DNA of 64,000 nt from an uncultured Prevotellaceae bacterium (GCA_947169245.1 CAMVPA010000003.1:52113-116112), one strand, 5' to 3'. Positions 28,701-36,669 are shown, counted from the first letter of the stretch. Program-made: numbers and translations. The notes: generated from the sequence alone by a model not told the origin.

Positions 28701-30101
28701 GAGCTGACTCTCCACATTGTTTGCAATGCTAAATGAAGCTGCCTCGCCGTTGTCGTAAGCTTTCTTCAGATTAGTCTTCAGGTCGTTGATGGTCTTCTGC
28801 AGGGCAGCGAGGTAGTCGGTGTAGTAAGCACCGTCAGCGGCGTACTTGCCGTCCTTTGACACCTTCTTAGCTGTCTCGGCCTTTGTGTCGTCAAGCTTCT
28901 TCTGCAGACCGTCAAGGGTAGCCGTCTTAGCCGAGAAGGCGTTATAGTTAGCAGCGTCAGCACCGTATTGGCCAACAACCTCGTTGGCCTCTTCGAGGGC
29001 TTTCTGATAAGCTTCGGTCTCGGCAAGTGTCTTCTGAGCCGCAGAATTGTAGGCGGCGTCGACAAGAGCCTTTACGGCATCAACAGCCTGCTGAGCCTTT
29101 TCCTTGTTAGCGGCAAATGCCTGGTCGGCACCACCTTCAGCCAGTTTTGTGTCTACGACCTTCTGCAGGTTCTTTACTGTATTGTCAAGGGCTTTGTAAG
29201 CGTCCTTGTTAGCCTTAGACTCTGTTGTGTACTTGCTGGTAATGTCGTCAAGGTCTTTCTGTGTGGGAATACTCTCCAGATTGGCGGTGTATTCTTCAAC
29301 GGCTTTGTTGTTAGCCTTAGCCAGATTGACGGCCTTGATAGCTGCGGTAATCTCACCGTCAACCTCCTCCAGTTCTTTCTTTGCATCATCGAGCAGATAA
29401 GCCGAAGCGCCAACCAGCTCAGCCTCCATACCGGCAACAGCGTCGAGCTCAGCCAGATGGATGGTCTCGCAAAGTGCATTGAGGTAGTTGGTTGTTACCT
29501 CGTTGTCAAGAGCAGCAATCTCCTTGGCCATGGCACCGCTCTCGGTATCGTAGAGCTCGTTGTCCACGTAGTCCTGATATGTCTCCTTAACGTCGGCAAT
29601 CTTCTTCAGCAGATTGTCAACAGCGGCAACGTCAGCGGCGTTGTCGTATTGCCAGCCCTGAACCTTTGTCTTCAGGTCGTTGGCCTTGGTGGTAAGCTCT
29701 TGCTTGGCAGCATTGATACCAGCTGTCAGGTTGATGACCGGAGAGCCAACGGTAAAGTCGGAGCCAGAGGCACCATCGCCGGCACTTGAAATCTCAATCT
29801 TAACCTCTGTGGCCTTTTTCAGCGTAAAGCCAATGTTGACATCCTGCTCGTTATCAGGATCGGGTTCGAACTCCACTGTCTTGCCACCAATCTTGATGGT
29901 AACCTTGTAAAGGCGGGTCGTCAGCTTAGCTACGAAAGCGTAGTTACCTTTCTGTAATGTTCCTACTGTCTGGCTAATGGCTGTGCCGTTAGGCGAACTG
30001 AGAACATCGTTACTAATCTTCATAGCTTCCACACTTTGTGCGTTAACCGTTACAGGTATGGCACCCAGTGCAAGAAATGAGTAAACAATTTCTTTTCTCA
30101 T
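22734..30101 (-). CDS. Giant secreted coiled-coil protein with duplicated beta modules and a dockerin
   Basis: A 2,455-residue protein with signal peptide MRKEIVYSFLALGAIPVTVNA. Most of it is Ala/Glu/Lys/Asp-rich helical repeat predicted to form a long rod. Two related beta modules (about residues 640-775 and 880-1042), each ending GTNWHTIKIKSL or GTNWHTIQIKSL, look like carbohydrate-binding or galactose-binding-like folds. A type I dockerin lies at about 2210-2280, with two calcium loops (DIDGDGEVTGDD, DANGDGEITIAD), followed by a beta domain and the tail TYDLGGKIVNGMKKG. A TATCTTTG promoter at 30216-30209 gives a leader of about 100 bases. A surface adhesin or scaffold role is likely; the ligand is unknown. 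Confidence 0.75.
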   Translation of the reverse strand: MRKEIVYSFLALGAIPVTVNAQSVEAMKISNDVLSSPNGTAISQTVGTLQKGNYAFVAKLTTRLYKVTIKIGGKTVEFEPDPDNEQDVNIGFTLKKATEVKIEISSAGDGASGSDFTVGSPVINLTAGINAAKQELTTKANDLKTKVQGWQYDNAADVAAVDNLLKKIADVKETYQDYVDNELYDTESGAMAKEIAALDNEVTTNYLNALCETIHLAELDAVAGMEAELVGASAYLLDDAKKELEEVDGEITAAIKAVNLAKANNKAVEEYTANLESIPTQKDLDDITSKYTTESKANKDAYKALDNTVKNLQKVVDTKLAEGGADQAFAANKEKAQQAVDAVKALVDAAYNSAAQKTLAETEAYQKALEEANEVVGQYGADAANYNAFSAKTATLDGLQKKLDDTKAETAKKVSKDGKYAADGAYYTDYLAALQKTINDLKTNLKKAYDNGEAASFSIANNVESQLNTYKTQAGLAVDNYDTQVATIAECNEKLAAARAEFENLPIYQDEAQVYDYKLKLDAIQKEINDVQAEIDDAIANKKGQQHWTAMQAVSIDGNAIKAEIDQLLKEKNSAVNSFNADVAGDKVDELNKRIEKFGTDYTGKLGTQQANIEGQEADIKAGVDAVDNALNKNYNSETLDYTDKVSNEASAWNGSVCPGDHSFAEKYETNVNTTGVILNQTVTGLQPGTYEVQLFANANYTSGRGFNSDMQDGATDVAFVFANDVEVPVVAHVDGGMNGEYTLANVVVTDGTLNIGLKKAKAGTNWHTIKIKSLKATTASVLEGLTATLDDLSSKQDALEANAKSLSEGIAANKKLKDDANKAATDLEGVITQFKKDYGIEPNDPDILGNSYVEINNEETEIATKLAEAKDKVNNINPEEVPDADVTNKVGSTKDDWTGSNGTAGSGFAPFVNPDDNRGDCGMVENYNGSSCTVTGEIMSQTLTGLSNGTYVVELYANAMAANDVDNNNAIQADANDVAYVFANDVKTFVVAKKANSTAENGLYKLENVVVSDGTLKMGIAKAKGGTNWHTIQIKSLTQLASTADTNKNLAEQKEAIAKLAEQQTALETKAKARKANAEAKATADTEIANLEAYELNNLKDLKDVSGADGNYSTQKAKKSDPMNWAVYRSGLKEGESYAEKKAALDEKIAKLKEDIQKAYDDKELNTKWESEFKAQVVDATGVKAEIDAIKKKAGEESDNYWAYCNLNKKYMNNGDVDVTLLGNGTLDQAIVAAETDLATVAGSKAAKYYQDMMISYRETRATILTNMRKSLNARTAVKDKEGYETQLKDLQTKVEAVQANAKANLDQYNEEVALLKETQDLWYATYAEIAATDETTARDSYLTQLDEIQKKIDAAKAAIEDNVKNGQSVEKEQKTTLNGIKVEINNLKQQQQDGYNAQVAADSKQRYEDIVATIAGAREAYKKATATITEYNNAQSALLQNAMDAVEAETTVLVDALYAFPDDSKALSDAVGEAYVKWSETDLPQSLLFDRDEPTWLDKAEALKAKIEQAEEDFINAVRAAVNADCAQKVENFKADRDAAAEAVNGYSVYAGGQELTEDEQKTLFREVDELIANIETAMDAPQLSELDEALRAAENSSTGIEAKLAKIKNDKAYTAMDAVLSKIEKAKDYMSEDEAAQVDEFRATLEEAKANGNVADNAALKAQLDDLKALAGEATGVVEANEAFETAAADLQNKLDAAVATASQFLAAPGIINELNGIQATLTQDKSDVEDINDNDDPYVAKKADIDDKTNEIEGLSDEIDNILGATLFDAQIAALEGNIDELEEQYVLFANDFETEGVQEQAKAYKEQIENIKKKLEAFKAVKAADKKVTYDEETGEQNVPAETLAVEVKLDEETTVTPTLLDVEQEIAGLVTELTVANNPAANTAAYNVLKNKADGLSSEIGSQYEVDNFSDEQKADIAAQKAAIDKAIEDVKAQIEAKKDNILPYAENIEDQIEDIKNQIAAMQAAVQTAQNELDEARADLAMFLAQTELGLDVMQRMVDFAKETIDGYEYTKAADFAPKFNMMQEAVDAKKAYIEEKLADATISEQDIDDMVELLDNNAETIMDVLNTAANRELLAKKANLQEQADAIEIDENRFTLNDLEYINGKKGEIENDLVALEGNINAAKINHESFLQLNDKSQAHLMADVLGDEIVEKVRELTGDPDFLAYDEENDEPVINPNIKQKMQEIQDKIDELKEFIDGNILPSTDNTAGDIDGDGEVTGDDVDAFVEAYMADTIPADDDPTFARYDANGDGEITIADAVAIFNLSNGLNWDGTDPDLVAARNADKTELNGTLTAQAEKLADGMTRISFNLDSNFDYAAFSIDVLASAGVKVVNESANVSLRTSNLANGTHRIAGLSLETATTGKGRVLTIDVEGEGSLQYANIVFATAQGQSIRFILGNATAINGLGADQQQTTTYDLGGKIVNGMKKGVSIVRDAYGNVKKKLAK

Positions 30102-30208
30102 AGTCTTTTTGTTTTAATGAATAATATGTTATTAAATTGTTGTTGCTCGCGCGTAATATATTAAAAGGTTAGTGCGTAACGACCCTTTTTTGTAGGCCAA
30201 CGCGGTTG

Positions 30209-30216
30209 CAAAGATA
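30209..30216 (-). promoter_or_regulatory. Promoter -7 element of the giant-protein gene
   Basis: TATCTTTG on the minus strand, 108 bp upstream of the start, leaves a long AT-rich leader. Confidence 0.65.
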
Positions 30217-30297
30217 AAGGAATTAGACGTGAGACCATCTGTGTAAAAGAGTAAAAAACGCGAAACCCCTAATTTCTTTCGTGAAAAGATAGCTTTG

Positions 30298-30654
30298 TTA
30301 TTTGGCCATCATGTCGATAAGGCTACGGAGAATGGGCTTCGATATGTGTAGCGAAACCTGATTTCCTCTATCGTCGGCAAGAAATAACTGCTCCTTGACG
30401 GTGTTGATGCGGAAAATGCGGTTTCTGTTGATGATGAACTTACGACCAAGGCGTAGAAACTGGCTGCGACGCTCGGGCATCACGTCGAGACGCGCCTCAA
30501 CCTTGCCAAGGCCAAAGGGCACAAAGAAATGGGTGCCAGTGGTGTAGTAGACGTCGGTGTAATGGTCGTCGGCCTGCAGGTAGAGCACCTTGTCGAGGTC
30601 GATGATATATAGTTCGTCGTGGGCACTGAGACACAGACTGTTTTCCTGAAGCAT
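30298..30654 (-). CDS. LytTR-domain DNA-binding regulator
   Basis: A 118-residue protein from the ATG at 30654 (MLQENSLCLSAHDELYIID); the frame extends to 30744 but that N-terminus is not family-like. The LytTR fold is clear: LDKVLYLQADDHYTDVYYTT, then FLRLGRKFIINRNRIFRINT, then a basic C-terminus. There is no receiver domain, so it is a stand-alone regulator. It is transcribed in the same direction as the giant genes and 197 bp upstream of them, so it may control them (inference). A promoter-like TAACTTTG lies far upstream at 31058-31051. Confidence 0.82.
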   Translation of the reverse strand: MLQENSLCLSAHDELYIIDLDKVLYLQADDHYTDVYYTTGTHFFVPFGLGKVEARLDVMPERRSQFLRLGRKFIINRNRIFRINTVKEQLFLADDRGNQVSLHISKPILRSLIDMMAK

Positions 30655-31050
30655 GCTTCCAAAGAGCTGCCTCCCCTGTTGCCCGCAACGGAGGCGTAAA
30701 AAGTGTTTCTGTTCAGTTGGCCATAGATACAAAAAACGGGGCAACTATCTCGCTCGTCCCCCGACACAAGGCTCTCGCATGCCCAACATAGAAGGATAAG
30801 CAACGCAGAAGCCCCGGATATATTGCCCCTGTTACTATGGCCAGGTTTCCAGACCTGGTTGAGTTTGGGATACAACACATCCAACGCATCTATCGCTGCT
30901 TTGACCTTTGACTATGTTCAGGATTTGCGAGATTCTGTGTCGTCAAAGACAAAGCGTCTGATAAACGCTTTCCGTAAATATGTTCCCCACCGCCCTCACA
31001 CGGCTTCCGCGTTTACACGCCACAGCCACGCCAGCTTTGTGGGTTGGGTG

Positions 31051-31058
31051 CAAAGTTA
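31051..31058 (-). promoter_or_regulatory. Promoter-like element upstream of LytTR
   Basis: TAACTTTG on the minus strand, about 400 bp before the chosen LytTR start. Confidence 0.5.
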
Positions 31059-31143
31059 CGAAATAAAAACGAGTATCGAACAGGGCGTTATGAATTATTA
31101 ATGTTTTTCTGCCCATTCCCTTGGCGGTGTCGTGGAAATAACG

Positions 31144-31151
31144 TATCTTTG
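31144..31151 (+). promoter_or_regulatory. Promoter -7 element of the ATPase/DUF4435 pair
   Basis: TATCTTTG 33 bp before the ATPase start. Confidence 0.7.
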
Positions 31152-31183
31152 CACTCGGTTACTATTAACAACAAATTGCGACT

Positions 31184-32026
31184 ATGCAGAAATTCGCTGA
31201 TTACATCCGCCGTATAGAGATAGAGTCGCTCTGGAGCGGAAAGAAACATATCGTGTGGGAGCTTAACCCACGGGTCAACATCTTGAGCGGCATCAACGGA
31301 CAGGGAAAGTCGACCATTATCAATAAGGTGGTGAAAGGTCTGGCTCAGGGCGGCGAGTTCCCGTCGCACACGCTGAAGGGTGTCCGTCTCGACGTGGTGC
31401 CGGAGGATGCGCGCTGGATACGCTACGACATGATTCGAAGTATCGACTCCAGTCTGTCGCACGTGATTGCCGACGAGGAGGGCACGCTGCGCCAGGTGCT
31501 GCCCGTCATCAAAGGTGGCGGCGGCAGCCTGCTCGACTTCCAGCTGTACAACCTGCAGCGCAAGTTCCTGGACTATCAGGTGAATATCGGCAACCGCATC
31601 ATTGCCGCCCTGCAACAGGGTGACACAGCGGAGGCGCAGCGCCTGTCGCAGCGTAAGACAAGGTTCCAGGACATCGTCGACGAACTGTTTCATGAGACGG
31701 GCAAGAAGATTGTGCGCACGGAGAACGAGATCCGCTTCACCCAAATTGGCGAGATGCTGATGCCCTACCAGCTATCGTCTGGCGAAAAGCAGATGCTGGC
31801 CATCCTGCTGACGGTGCTGGTGGAGGACGACCTGCCCTACGTGCTCTTCATGGACGAGCCGGAGGTCAGTCTGCACATTGAGTGGCAGAAACGGCTCATC
31901 GACCTCTGCTTAGAGCTGAACCCACATGTGCAGATCATCCTGACCACACACTCGCCAGCAGTGGTGATGAACGGCTGGGTGGACGCCGTAACGGAGGTCA
32001 GCGACATCGAAGTGAAAAACTCATAA
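31184..32026 (+). CDS. AAA/ABC-type ATPase of a two-gene ATPase-DUF4435 module (AriA-like)
   Basis: A 280-residue ATPase of the SMC/RecF/OLD class. Walker A is GINGQGKST (residues 36-44), the signature is LSSGEKQMLAILL (about 198-210), Walker B is YVLFMDEPEVSLH, and the switch histidine is in TTHSPAVV. The coiled-coil insert is short. It is followed after a 58-bp phrase-repeat spacer by a DUF4435 gene. An AAA ATPase paired with a DUF4435/TOPRIM-like nuclease is the composition of the PARIS anti-phage system (AriA and AriB). This ATPase is small, so it may be a distant relative or an unrelated core pair. Confidence 0.75.
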   Translation: MQKFADYIRRIEIESLWSGKKHIVWELNPRVNILSGINGQGKSTIINKVVKGLAQGGEFPSHTLKGVRLDVVPEDARWIRYDMIRSIDSSLSHVIADEEGTLRQVLPVIKGGGGSLLDFQLYNLQRKFLDYQVNIGNRIIAALQQGDTAEAQRLSQRKTRFQDIVDELFHETGKKIVRTENEIRFTQIGEMLMPYQLSSGEKQMLAILLTVLVEDDLPYVLFMDEPEVSLHIEWQKRLIDLCLELNPHVQIILTTHSPAVVMNGWVDAVTEVSDIEVKNS

Positions 32027-32084
32027 CTCCCAGTACTCCCAGAAGACCCAGTAGACCCAGAAGACCCAGAATCCCCATTACCCC
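32027..32084 (+). repeat. agacccag phrase repeat between the ATPase and DUF4435 genes
   Basis: Five to six degenerate copies of gtagacccagaagaccca fill the whole spacer. Confidence 0.8.
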
Positions 32085-33149
32085 ATGTCCTACAGACTAA
32101 AAGACAACATCACGAGCCGGTACTTCGAAGCAGCCAACGCGCTGAAGTCGAAGCGCGGACGACGCAGGATTGTAGCCTACGTCGAGAGCTACGATGACAT
32201 CTACTTCTGGCGAACGGTGTTGGGAGAGTTTGAGAACGAGGAACGCTACTTTGAGGTGATGCTGCCGTCGAAGATGAACCTGACACGCGGCAAGAAGTCG
32301 GTGCTCATGAATTTCATTGAGGAAGGGGGAAACGAAGGTGCGGGGGCACAGGGAAACGAAGATGCGAGGGCACGGGGAAACGAAGGAGCGTTGGGGCGCG
32401 ACATGATAGCCTGTGTGGATGCCGACTACGACTATCTGCTGCAAGGTGCCACCCACCAGTCGCGAAAGGTGATTGAGAGTCCCTACGTGTTCCATACCTA
32501 TGTCTACGCCATCGAGAACTACCAGTGCTACGCCCCCTCACTGCACAACGTCTGCGTGGCAGTGACGCTGAACGACCACAGGCTGTTTGACTTCCGCCAG
32601 TATTTTGCCGACTATAGCGAAGCTATTTTCCCCCTGTTTGTCTGGTCCATCATGCTCTATCGCAACGGCCAGTACCCCAAGTTCACCATCACAGATCTTA
32701 ACCGCATAGCCGACCCCGGAGGCTTCAACGTGCATCACCCTGAGGCATCGCTGGCCAATATCCGCCGGAAGGTTGGCACGAAGGTGCGCGACCTGCAGCG
32801 ACATTTCCCTGACGGCAAAGACGAATACCTGAAGACGAAGGACGACCTGAAGGCGCTGGGCGTAACGCCGCAGACCACCTATTTATATATACAGGGACAC
32901 CACCTGTTCGACACCGTCGTGGCGCCCATACTGACGAAGGTGTGCAACCTGCTGCGCCAGGAGCGCCAGGAGGAGATTTACCAGGCCAAGGCCCACCGCA
33001 CGCAGAAGCATAACGAGATGGCGTGCTACGAGAACTCGCTGCAGGACGTGAAGACGATGCTGAAGAAGAACAACGGCTTCATGAACAGCGAGCCCTTCAG
33101 GCGGTTGCAGGAGGATCTCAGACGTTTTCTCGATGAAGCGGAGTCTTAA
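32085..33149 (+). CDS. DUF4435 (TOPRIM-like nuclease) protein (AriB-like)
   Basis: A 354-residue protein. IVAYVESYDDIYFW (residues 29-42) carries the conserved Glu and Asp expected at the first TOPRIM acidic site. ACVDADYDYL carries the DxD pair. In PARIS, the DUF4435 partner AriB is released by phage triggers and cuts host tRNA (family knowledge). Between these motifs lies an in-frame insert of three 8-residue units (GNEGAGAQ, GNEDARAR, GNEGALGR; 32328-32399). The C-terminal half is helical with unknown function. It is probably co-transcribed with the ATPase. Confidence 0.75.
   Translation: MSYRLKDNITSRYFEAANALKSKRGRRRIVAYVESYDDIYFWRTVLGEFENEERYFEVMLPSKMNLTRGKKSVLMNFIEEGGNEGAGAQGNEDARARGNEGALGRDMIACVDADYDYLLQGATHQSRKVIESPYVFHTYVYAIENYQCYAPSLHNVCVAVTLNDHRLFDFRQYFADYSEAIFPLFVWSIMLYRNGQYPKFTITDLNRIADPGGFNVHHPEASLANIRRKVGTKVRDLQRHFPDGKDEYLKTKDDLKALGVTPQTTYLYIQGHHLFDTVVAPILTKVCNLLRQERQEEIYQAKAHRTQKHNEMACYENSLQDVKTMLKKNNGFMNSEPFRRLQEDLRRFLDEAES
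32328..32399 (+). repeat. Three 24-bp units inserted in the DUF4435 gene
   Basis: Units start at 32328, 32352 and 32376 with ggaaacgaag. They keep the frame and encode Gly/Ala/Glu-rich octapeptides between the two acidic motifs. Confidence 0.9.
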
Positions 33150-33161
33150 CGAGGTGCGAGG

Positions 33162-33806
33162 TTAGACGTAAGTCTCAAGGAGGCGGATGGTGCCTTCAAT
33201 CTTGATATTCTTAGTCGTAGCCGGAATGAGGAGCGAGTGGCCTTCGCAGATGGTCAGTCGCTGGCCGCTGTCGTCGGCCACGTCGGCTGAGCCCTGCACG
33301 GCGGTGAGGAGTACGAAGGAGTCGAGCTCCGAGTAGTCGATGGTCTCGGGGTCGTCGAGGTCGTAGATGGCCGTCGTGAACAGCGGACTGCCGACGAGCT
33401 GCACGCCCTCGTCCTGCAGCGGTGTGTAAACGATGCGGTCGGCGTCGTCAAAGCGGTTGGTGCTGCGGTCGGCGTGGCTGTTAGCGATGCGGTCGGCAAA
33501 GCTGTTGGTGCTGCGGTCGCCGTCAAGGCTGAAGAAGACGTCGCCCTGACGGACATCGAGCGACGGCACGTCGTCGACGGCATACCACAGAGAGCGGGGA
33601 CGGCTGCCGTCATGGCCGGGATGGCGGAGCACCCTGGCGGAGACGCCAATCCTGAAGAAACGGCCACGGCGGAGGATGACGCTCCCGACCGTCAGCGGAA
33701 AGTCGAGGCCGTAGCGGCGGTAGCAGTCCCGGCCGAGCAGTCGGTGACGCTTCTCATGAATGAGGCGGCTGAGTTCCTGTGGCTGCAGTGCGTCAAACTG
33801 ATACAT
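33162..33806 (-). CDS. Fusion of an unrecognised N-terminus with a mannose-6-phosphate isomerase C-terminal cupin
   Basis: A 214-residue protein. From about residue 115 (VYTPLQDEG, LFTTAIYDLDDPETIDYSEL, CEGHSLLIPATTKNIKIEG, LLETYV) it resembles the C-terminal domain of type I mannose-6-phosphate isomerase (ManA). The catalytic zinc-binding N-terminal part is absent. Residues 1-90 (with CYRRYGLDFPLTVGSVIL and RRGRFFRIGVSARVL) are not recognised. The joint is a DRSTNSFADRIANSHA-type repeat of 24-bp period (33447-33525). It starts 6 bp after trkH stops, so it may be co-translated. It may be a decayed or repurposed gene, and isomerase activity is unlikely. Confidence 0.5.
   Translation of the reverse strand: MYQFDALQPQELSRLIHEKRHRLLGRDCYRRYGLDFPLTVGSVILRRGRFFRIGVSARVLRHPGHDGSRPRSLWYAVDDVPSLDVRQGDVFFSLDGDRSTNSFADRIANSHADRSTNRFDDADRIVYTPLQDEGVQLVGSPLFTTAIYDLDDPETIDYSELDSFVLLTAVQGSADVADDSGQRLTICEGHSLLIPATTKNIKIEGTIRLLETYV
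33447..33525 (-). repeat. 24-bp repeat at the junction of the two halves of the ManA-like gene
   Basis: Phrases ggttggtgctgcggtcg recur in frame and encode DR-x6 units. Confidence 0.8.
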
Positions 33807-33812
33807 CGCTAC

Positions 33813-35270
33813 TTAGTTTTCTTTCCAGAACGAGCGGGTGAAGAGCACCAGCACAGTCATGATTTCGAGACGGCCCATGAGCATCAGCAGGCAGAGCACC
33901 CACTTGATGTAGACAGGCAGCATGGCCCACGAGATACTGGGGCCCACCTGGTTTGACAGGCTGGGGCCGACATTGCTGACGCAGCTCAGGGCGATGGTGA
34001 CGGCATTGGTATTGTCGATGCCGGCCACAATCATGACGGTGACGGTGAAGAGCACCATGAGCACCGTCAGCGCGAAGAAGGCAAGCAGCGACACGAGCTT
34101 CGACTGCTGAATGTTCTGACCGTTGATCTTCACGGGCAGCACGGCGTTGGGGTGCAGAATCTGGCGGAAGCTGTTGCGCACCACCTTCAGTATCATCACA
34201 CTGCGCACGCACTTGAAGCCGCCGCTGGTGCTGCCGGCACAGCCGCCGAGATACATCACCACGCCGAGGATGATCCACGTGATGTGGGGCCACGCCCCCA
34301 CCTCGTCGTTGAACAGGCCGGTGGTGGTCATGAACGACACGACCTGGAACAGGGCGTTGCGGAACGAGAGCTCCAGGTCGTAGCCCATGCGGGTGAAGAG
34401 CAGATACATGATCCACAGCGTGGCCAGCACGAGGACGGAGATGTAGAACTTGAACTCGGAGTTCTTCAGCAGCGTCGAGAACTTCATCTTCACCACCACC
34501 ATATATAATAAGGTGAAGTTGACGCCCGACAGGAACTGGAACAGGATGCTGACGTAGTCGACGGTGGCCGAATGGAAGAACACAAGCCCTTCGTTATGGA
34601 TGGAGAAACCGCCGGTGGCCGTCGTCGTCATCGAGTAGTTGGTAGCCTGGAACCAGTCCATGCCCGCCATCCAGAAAGCCAGTCCGCAGCAGACCGTCAG
34701 CAGCAGGTAGATGGACCATATCCACTTGGCGTTGGTAGTCAGACGGGGGTGCATCTTGGCACGTATGGGACCCGTAGCCTCAGCGGCAAACACCTTGACG
34801 CTACCGCCGACGAGCGACGGCAGAATGGCGATGGTGAAGAAGACGATTCCCAAGCCGCCAATCCACTGCATCAGCGAGCGCCAGAACAGGATGCCGTGGG
34901 GCAGGCACTCCAGGTCGTCGATGATGGTGGCTCCCGTCGTCGTGAAGCCTGACATGGTCTCGAAGAAGGCATCGGTGAGGTTGGTGATGGAGCCGTGGAT
35001 GAGGAAGGGGAACATGCCGAAGAGCGAGAAGATGACCCACGCCGCCGTCACCACCAAGTAGGCGTCGCGGCGGCCAAGCGTATTCTCGGCCTTGCGTCCC
35101 ATCGCCAGGAAGAGGAAGCCGCAGCCCGCCGTCAGTATCAGCGACAGCAGGAAAGCCAGCACGTCGTCCTCCTGTGCCCACAGGGCCACGCCCAGGCACC
35201 AGGCCATGAAGAAGGCCTCGATGAAGAGCAGTGAGCCGATGATTTTCCAGATGATGCGGAAGTTGACCAT
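33813..35270 (-). CDS. trkH: Trk-type potassium uptake channel subunit TrkH
   Basis: A 485-residue inner-membrane protein; the start is taken at 35270 (MVNFRIIWKIIGSLLF) because the longer frame to 35465 runs back through trkA and a repeat. Four pore-loop regions carry the expected selectivity segments (TTTGATIIDD, TTTATGGFSI, AGSTSGGFKC, SNVGPSLSN). With the RCK protein TrkA it takes up potassium. It follows trkA after a 43-bp spacer made of the gggtgttgggtgat phrase. Confidence 0.93.
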   Translation of the reverse strand: MVNFRIIWKIIGSLLFIEAFFMAWCLGVALWAQEDDVLAFLLSLILTAGCGFLFLAMGRKAENTLGRRDAYLVVTAAWVIFSLFGMFPFLIHGSITNLTDAFFETMSGFTTTGATIIDDLECLPHGILFWRSLMQWIGGLGIVFFTIAILPSLVGGSVKVFAAEATGPIRAKMHPRLTTNAKWIWSIYLLLTVCCGLAFWMAGMDWFQATNYSMTTTATGGFSIHNEGLVFFHSATVDYVSILFQFLSGVNFTLLYMVVVKMKFSTLLKNSEFKFYISVLVLATLWIMYLLFTRMGYDLELSFRNALFQVVSFMTTTGLFNDEVGAWPHITWIILGVVMYLGGCAGSTSGGFKCVRSVMILKVVRNSFRQILHPNAVLPVKINGQNIQQSKLVSLLAFFALTVLMVLFTVTVMIVAGIDNTNAVTIALSCVSNVGPSLSNQVGPSISWAMLPVYIKWVLCLLMLMGRLEIMTVLVLFTRSFWKEN

Positions 35271-35313
35271 ATTGGGTGTTGGGTGATGGGGGTTGGGTGA
35301 TAGGTGTTGGGGG
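35271..35313 (-). repeat. tgggtgttgggtgat phrase repeat between trkA and trkH
   Basis: The full spacer is a degenerate repeat. The same phrase encodes the C-terminus of Dxs (36671-36706) and an insert in murF-alr (50441-50512). Confidence 0.85.
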
Positions 35314-36669
35314 TTAGAAGAGGGTGGACTTCTTGAAGAACTTCTCGATGCTCTTGAGCTTCTGTTCGTGGCAGAAGACCATGACGGTGTCGCCCGCCTG
35401 AATCTGCGAGTTACCGTTGACCAGCATGCCCACACCACCGCGCACCAGACCGCCGATGGTGACACCGAAAGGCAGGCCGAGGTCTTTCACGGCATGGCGG
35501 GTGACTCGCGAGCCCTCGGCAGCCACAAACTCGGCCACGTCGGCATCGACGAGCATCAGCGACCGCATGTTGTGGACGTCGGCACGCAGCATCATCTGGA
35601 AGATGCGGCTGGCGGCAATGGTCTTCTTGTTGATGATGGTGCCGATGTCGAGGCTCTCGGCCATCGACACGTAGTCGAGGTTCTCGACCATGGCGATGGT
35701 CTTGCGCACACCGAGCTTCTTGGCCGACAGACAGGCCAGGATGTTGGTCTCGGCATTGCCCGTCAGGGCCACGAAGGCCTGCGTGTTGCGGATGCCCTCC
35801 TCCTGCAGCAGCCCCATGTCGCGGCCGTCGCCGTGGATCACCATCGTCGAGCTGTCCTCCAGCAGCTGGTTCAGCCGCTCACAGCGTGCCGAGTCCTGCT
35901 CGATGATCTTCACATGCATGTAGTCGGGCGTGGTCAATGCGGCACGCACGGCCGACTTGCCGCCACCCATGATGATGACGTTCTGCACGTCGGTATAGTG
36001 TTCCTTACCCACAATCTTGCGGATGTAGGGAATGTAGTCCTTGGTGGTCATGAAGTAGGCCAGGTCGTTGACCTTCAGCACGTCGAGGCCGCCGGGGATG
36101 ATGGTCTCGTCGCCACGCTTGATGGCAACGATGTGGTAAGGGTCGTCGGGGCCGCTGAGGTCCTTCAGCGGCTGGTTCAGAATCTCGGCCTGCTCGCGCA
36201 GCTTGATACCCAGCAACACCAGGGCGCCGTCGTGGACGTCCCAGCGCTGGCGTACCCACGACATCTTCAGACCGTTGACAATGTCGATGGCCGCCAGCAC
36301 CTCGGGATAGACCAGCGAGTCGATGCCCAGCGTGCGGAAGAGCTCCAGGTTCTGCGGCGACAGGTACTCGTAGTTGTCGATACGCGCCACCGTCTTCTTG
36401 GCTCCCAGCGCATGGGCCAGGATGCAGCAGTTGATGTTGATGGTCTCCTCGGTGGTGACACCTACAAACAGGTCGGCACCCGAGACTCCCGCGTCCTTCA
36501 GTGCCTGGATGCTGGTGGGCGAGGCCTGCAGCGTCATCACGTCATACTCAGAGACCACGGCCAGCCGCTCCTCGTACTCGTCGATGAGCACGCAGTCCTG
36601 ACGTTCGCCTGAGAGCAGACGTGCCAAGTGGGTTCCTACGGCGCCGGCGCCGGCAATGACTATTTTCAT
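35314..36669 (-). CDS. trkA: Trk potassium uptake regulatory subunit TrkA (two RCK domains)
   Basis: A 451-residue cytoplasmic protein that binds nicotinamide nucleotides and gates TrkH. It has two Rossmann folds: [19 protein letters not shown] at residues 1-19 and [18 protein letters not shown] around 230, each followed by an RCK_C-like segment ([20 protein letters not shown] near the end). Length is normal. Its ATG overlaps the dxs stop (ATGA), so trkA and dxs are coupled. Confidence 0.94.
   Translation of the reverse strand: MKIVIAGAGAVGTHLARLLSGERQDCVLIDEYEERLAVVSEYDVMTLQASPTSIQALKDAGVSGADLFVGVTTEETININCCILAHALGAKKTVARIDNYEYLSPQNLELFRTLGIDSLVYPEVLAAIDIVNGLKMSWVRQRWDVHDGALVLLGIKLREQAEILNQPLKDLSGPDDPYHIVAIKRGDETIIPGGLDVLKVNDLAYFMTTKDYIPYIRKIVGKEHYTDVQNVIIMGGGKSAVRAALTTPDYMHVKIIEQDSARCERLNQLLEDSSTMVIHGDGRDMGLLQEEGIRNTQAFVALTGNAETNILACLSAKKLGVRKTIAMVENLDYVSMAESLDIGTIINKKTIAASRIFQMMLRADVHNMRSLMLVDADVAEFVAAEGSRVTRHAVKDLGLPFGVTIGGLVRGGVGMLVNGNSQIQAGDTVMVFCHEQKLKSIEKFFKKSTLF

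Larger units (their letters stand above)
30745..31183. other. Gene-poor stretch upstream of the LytTR gene
   Basis: No convincing gene is seen. It holds a minus-strand TAACTTTG (31058-31051), a small palindrome ccaggt-ttccag-acctgg (30841-30858), and a plus-strand promoter near its right end. A minus-strand frame here (to 30884) encodes a hydrophobic segment (ASALLILLCWACESL) out of frame with LytTR, so a decayed longer membrane-bound regulator is possible. Confidence 0.4.

Noticed and set aside
35271..35465. Longer TrkH start at 35465
   Set aside because: The extra residues are Ser/Arg-rich, run through the end of trkA and a phrase repeat, and do not resemble TrkH.
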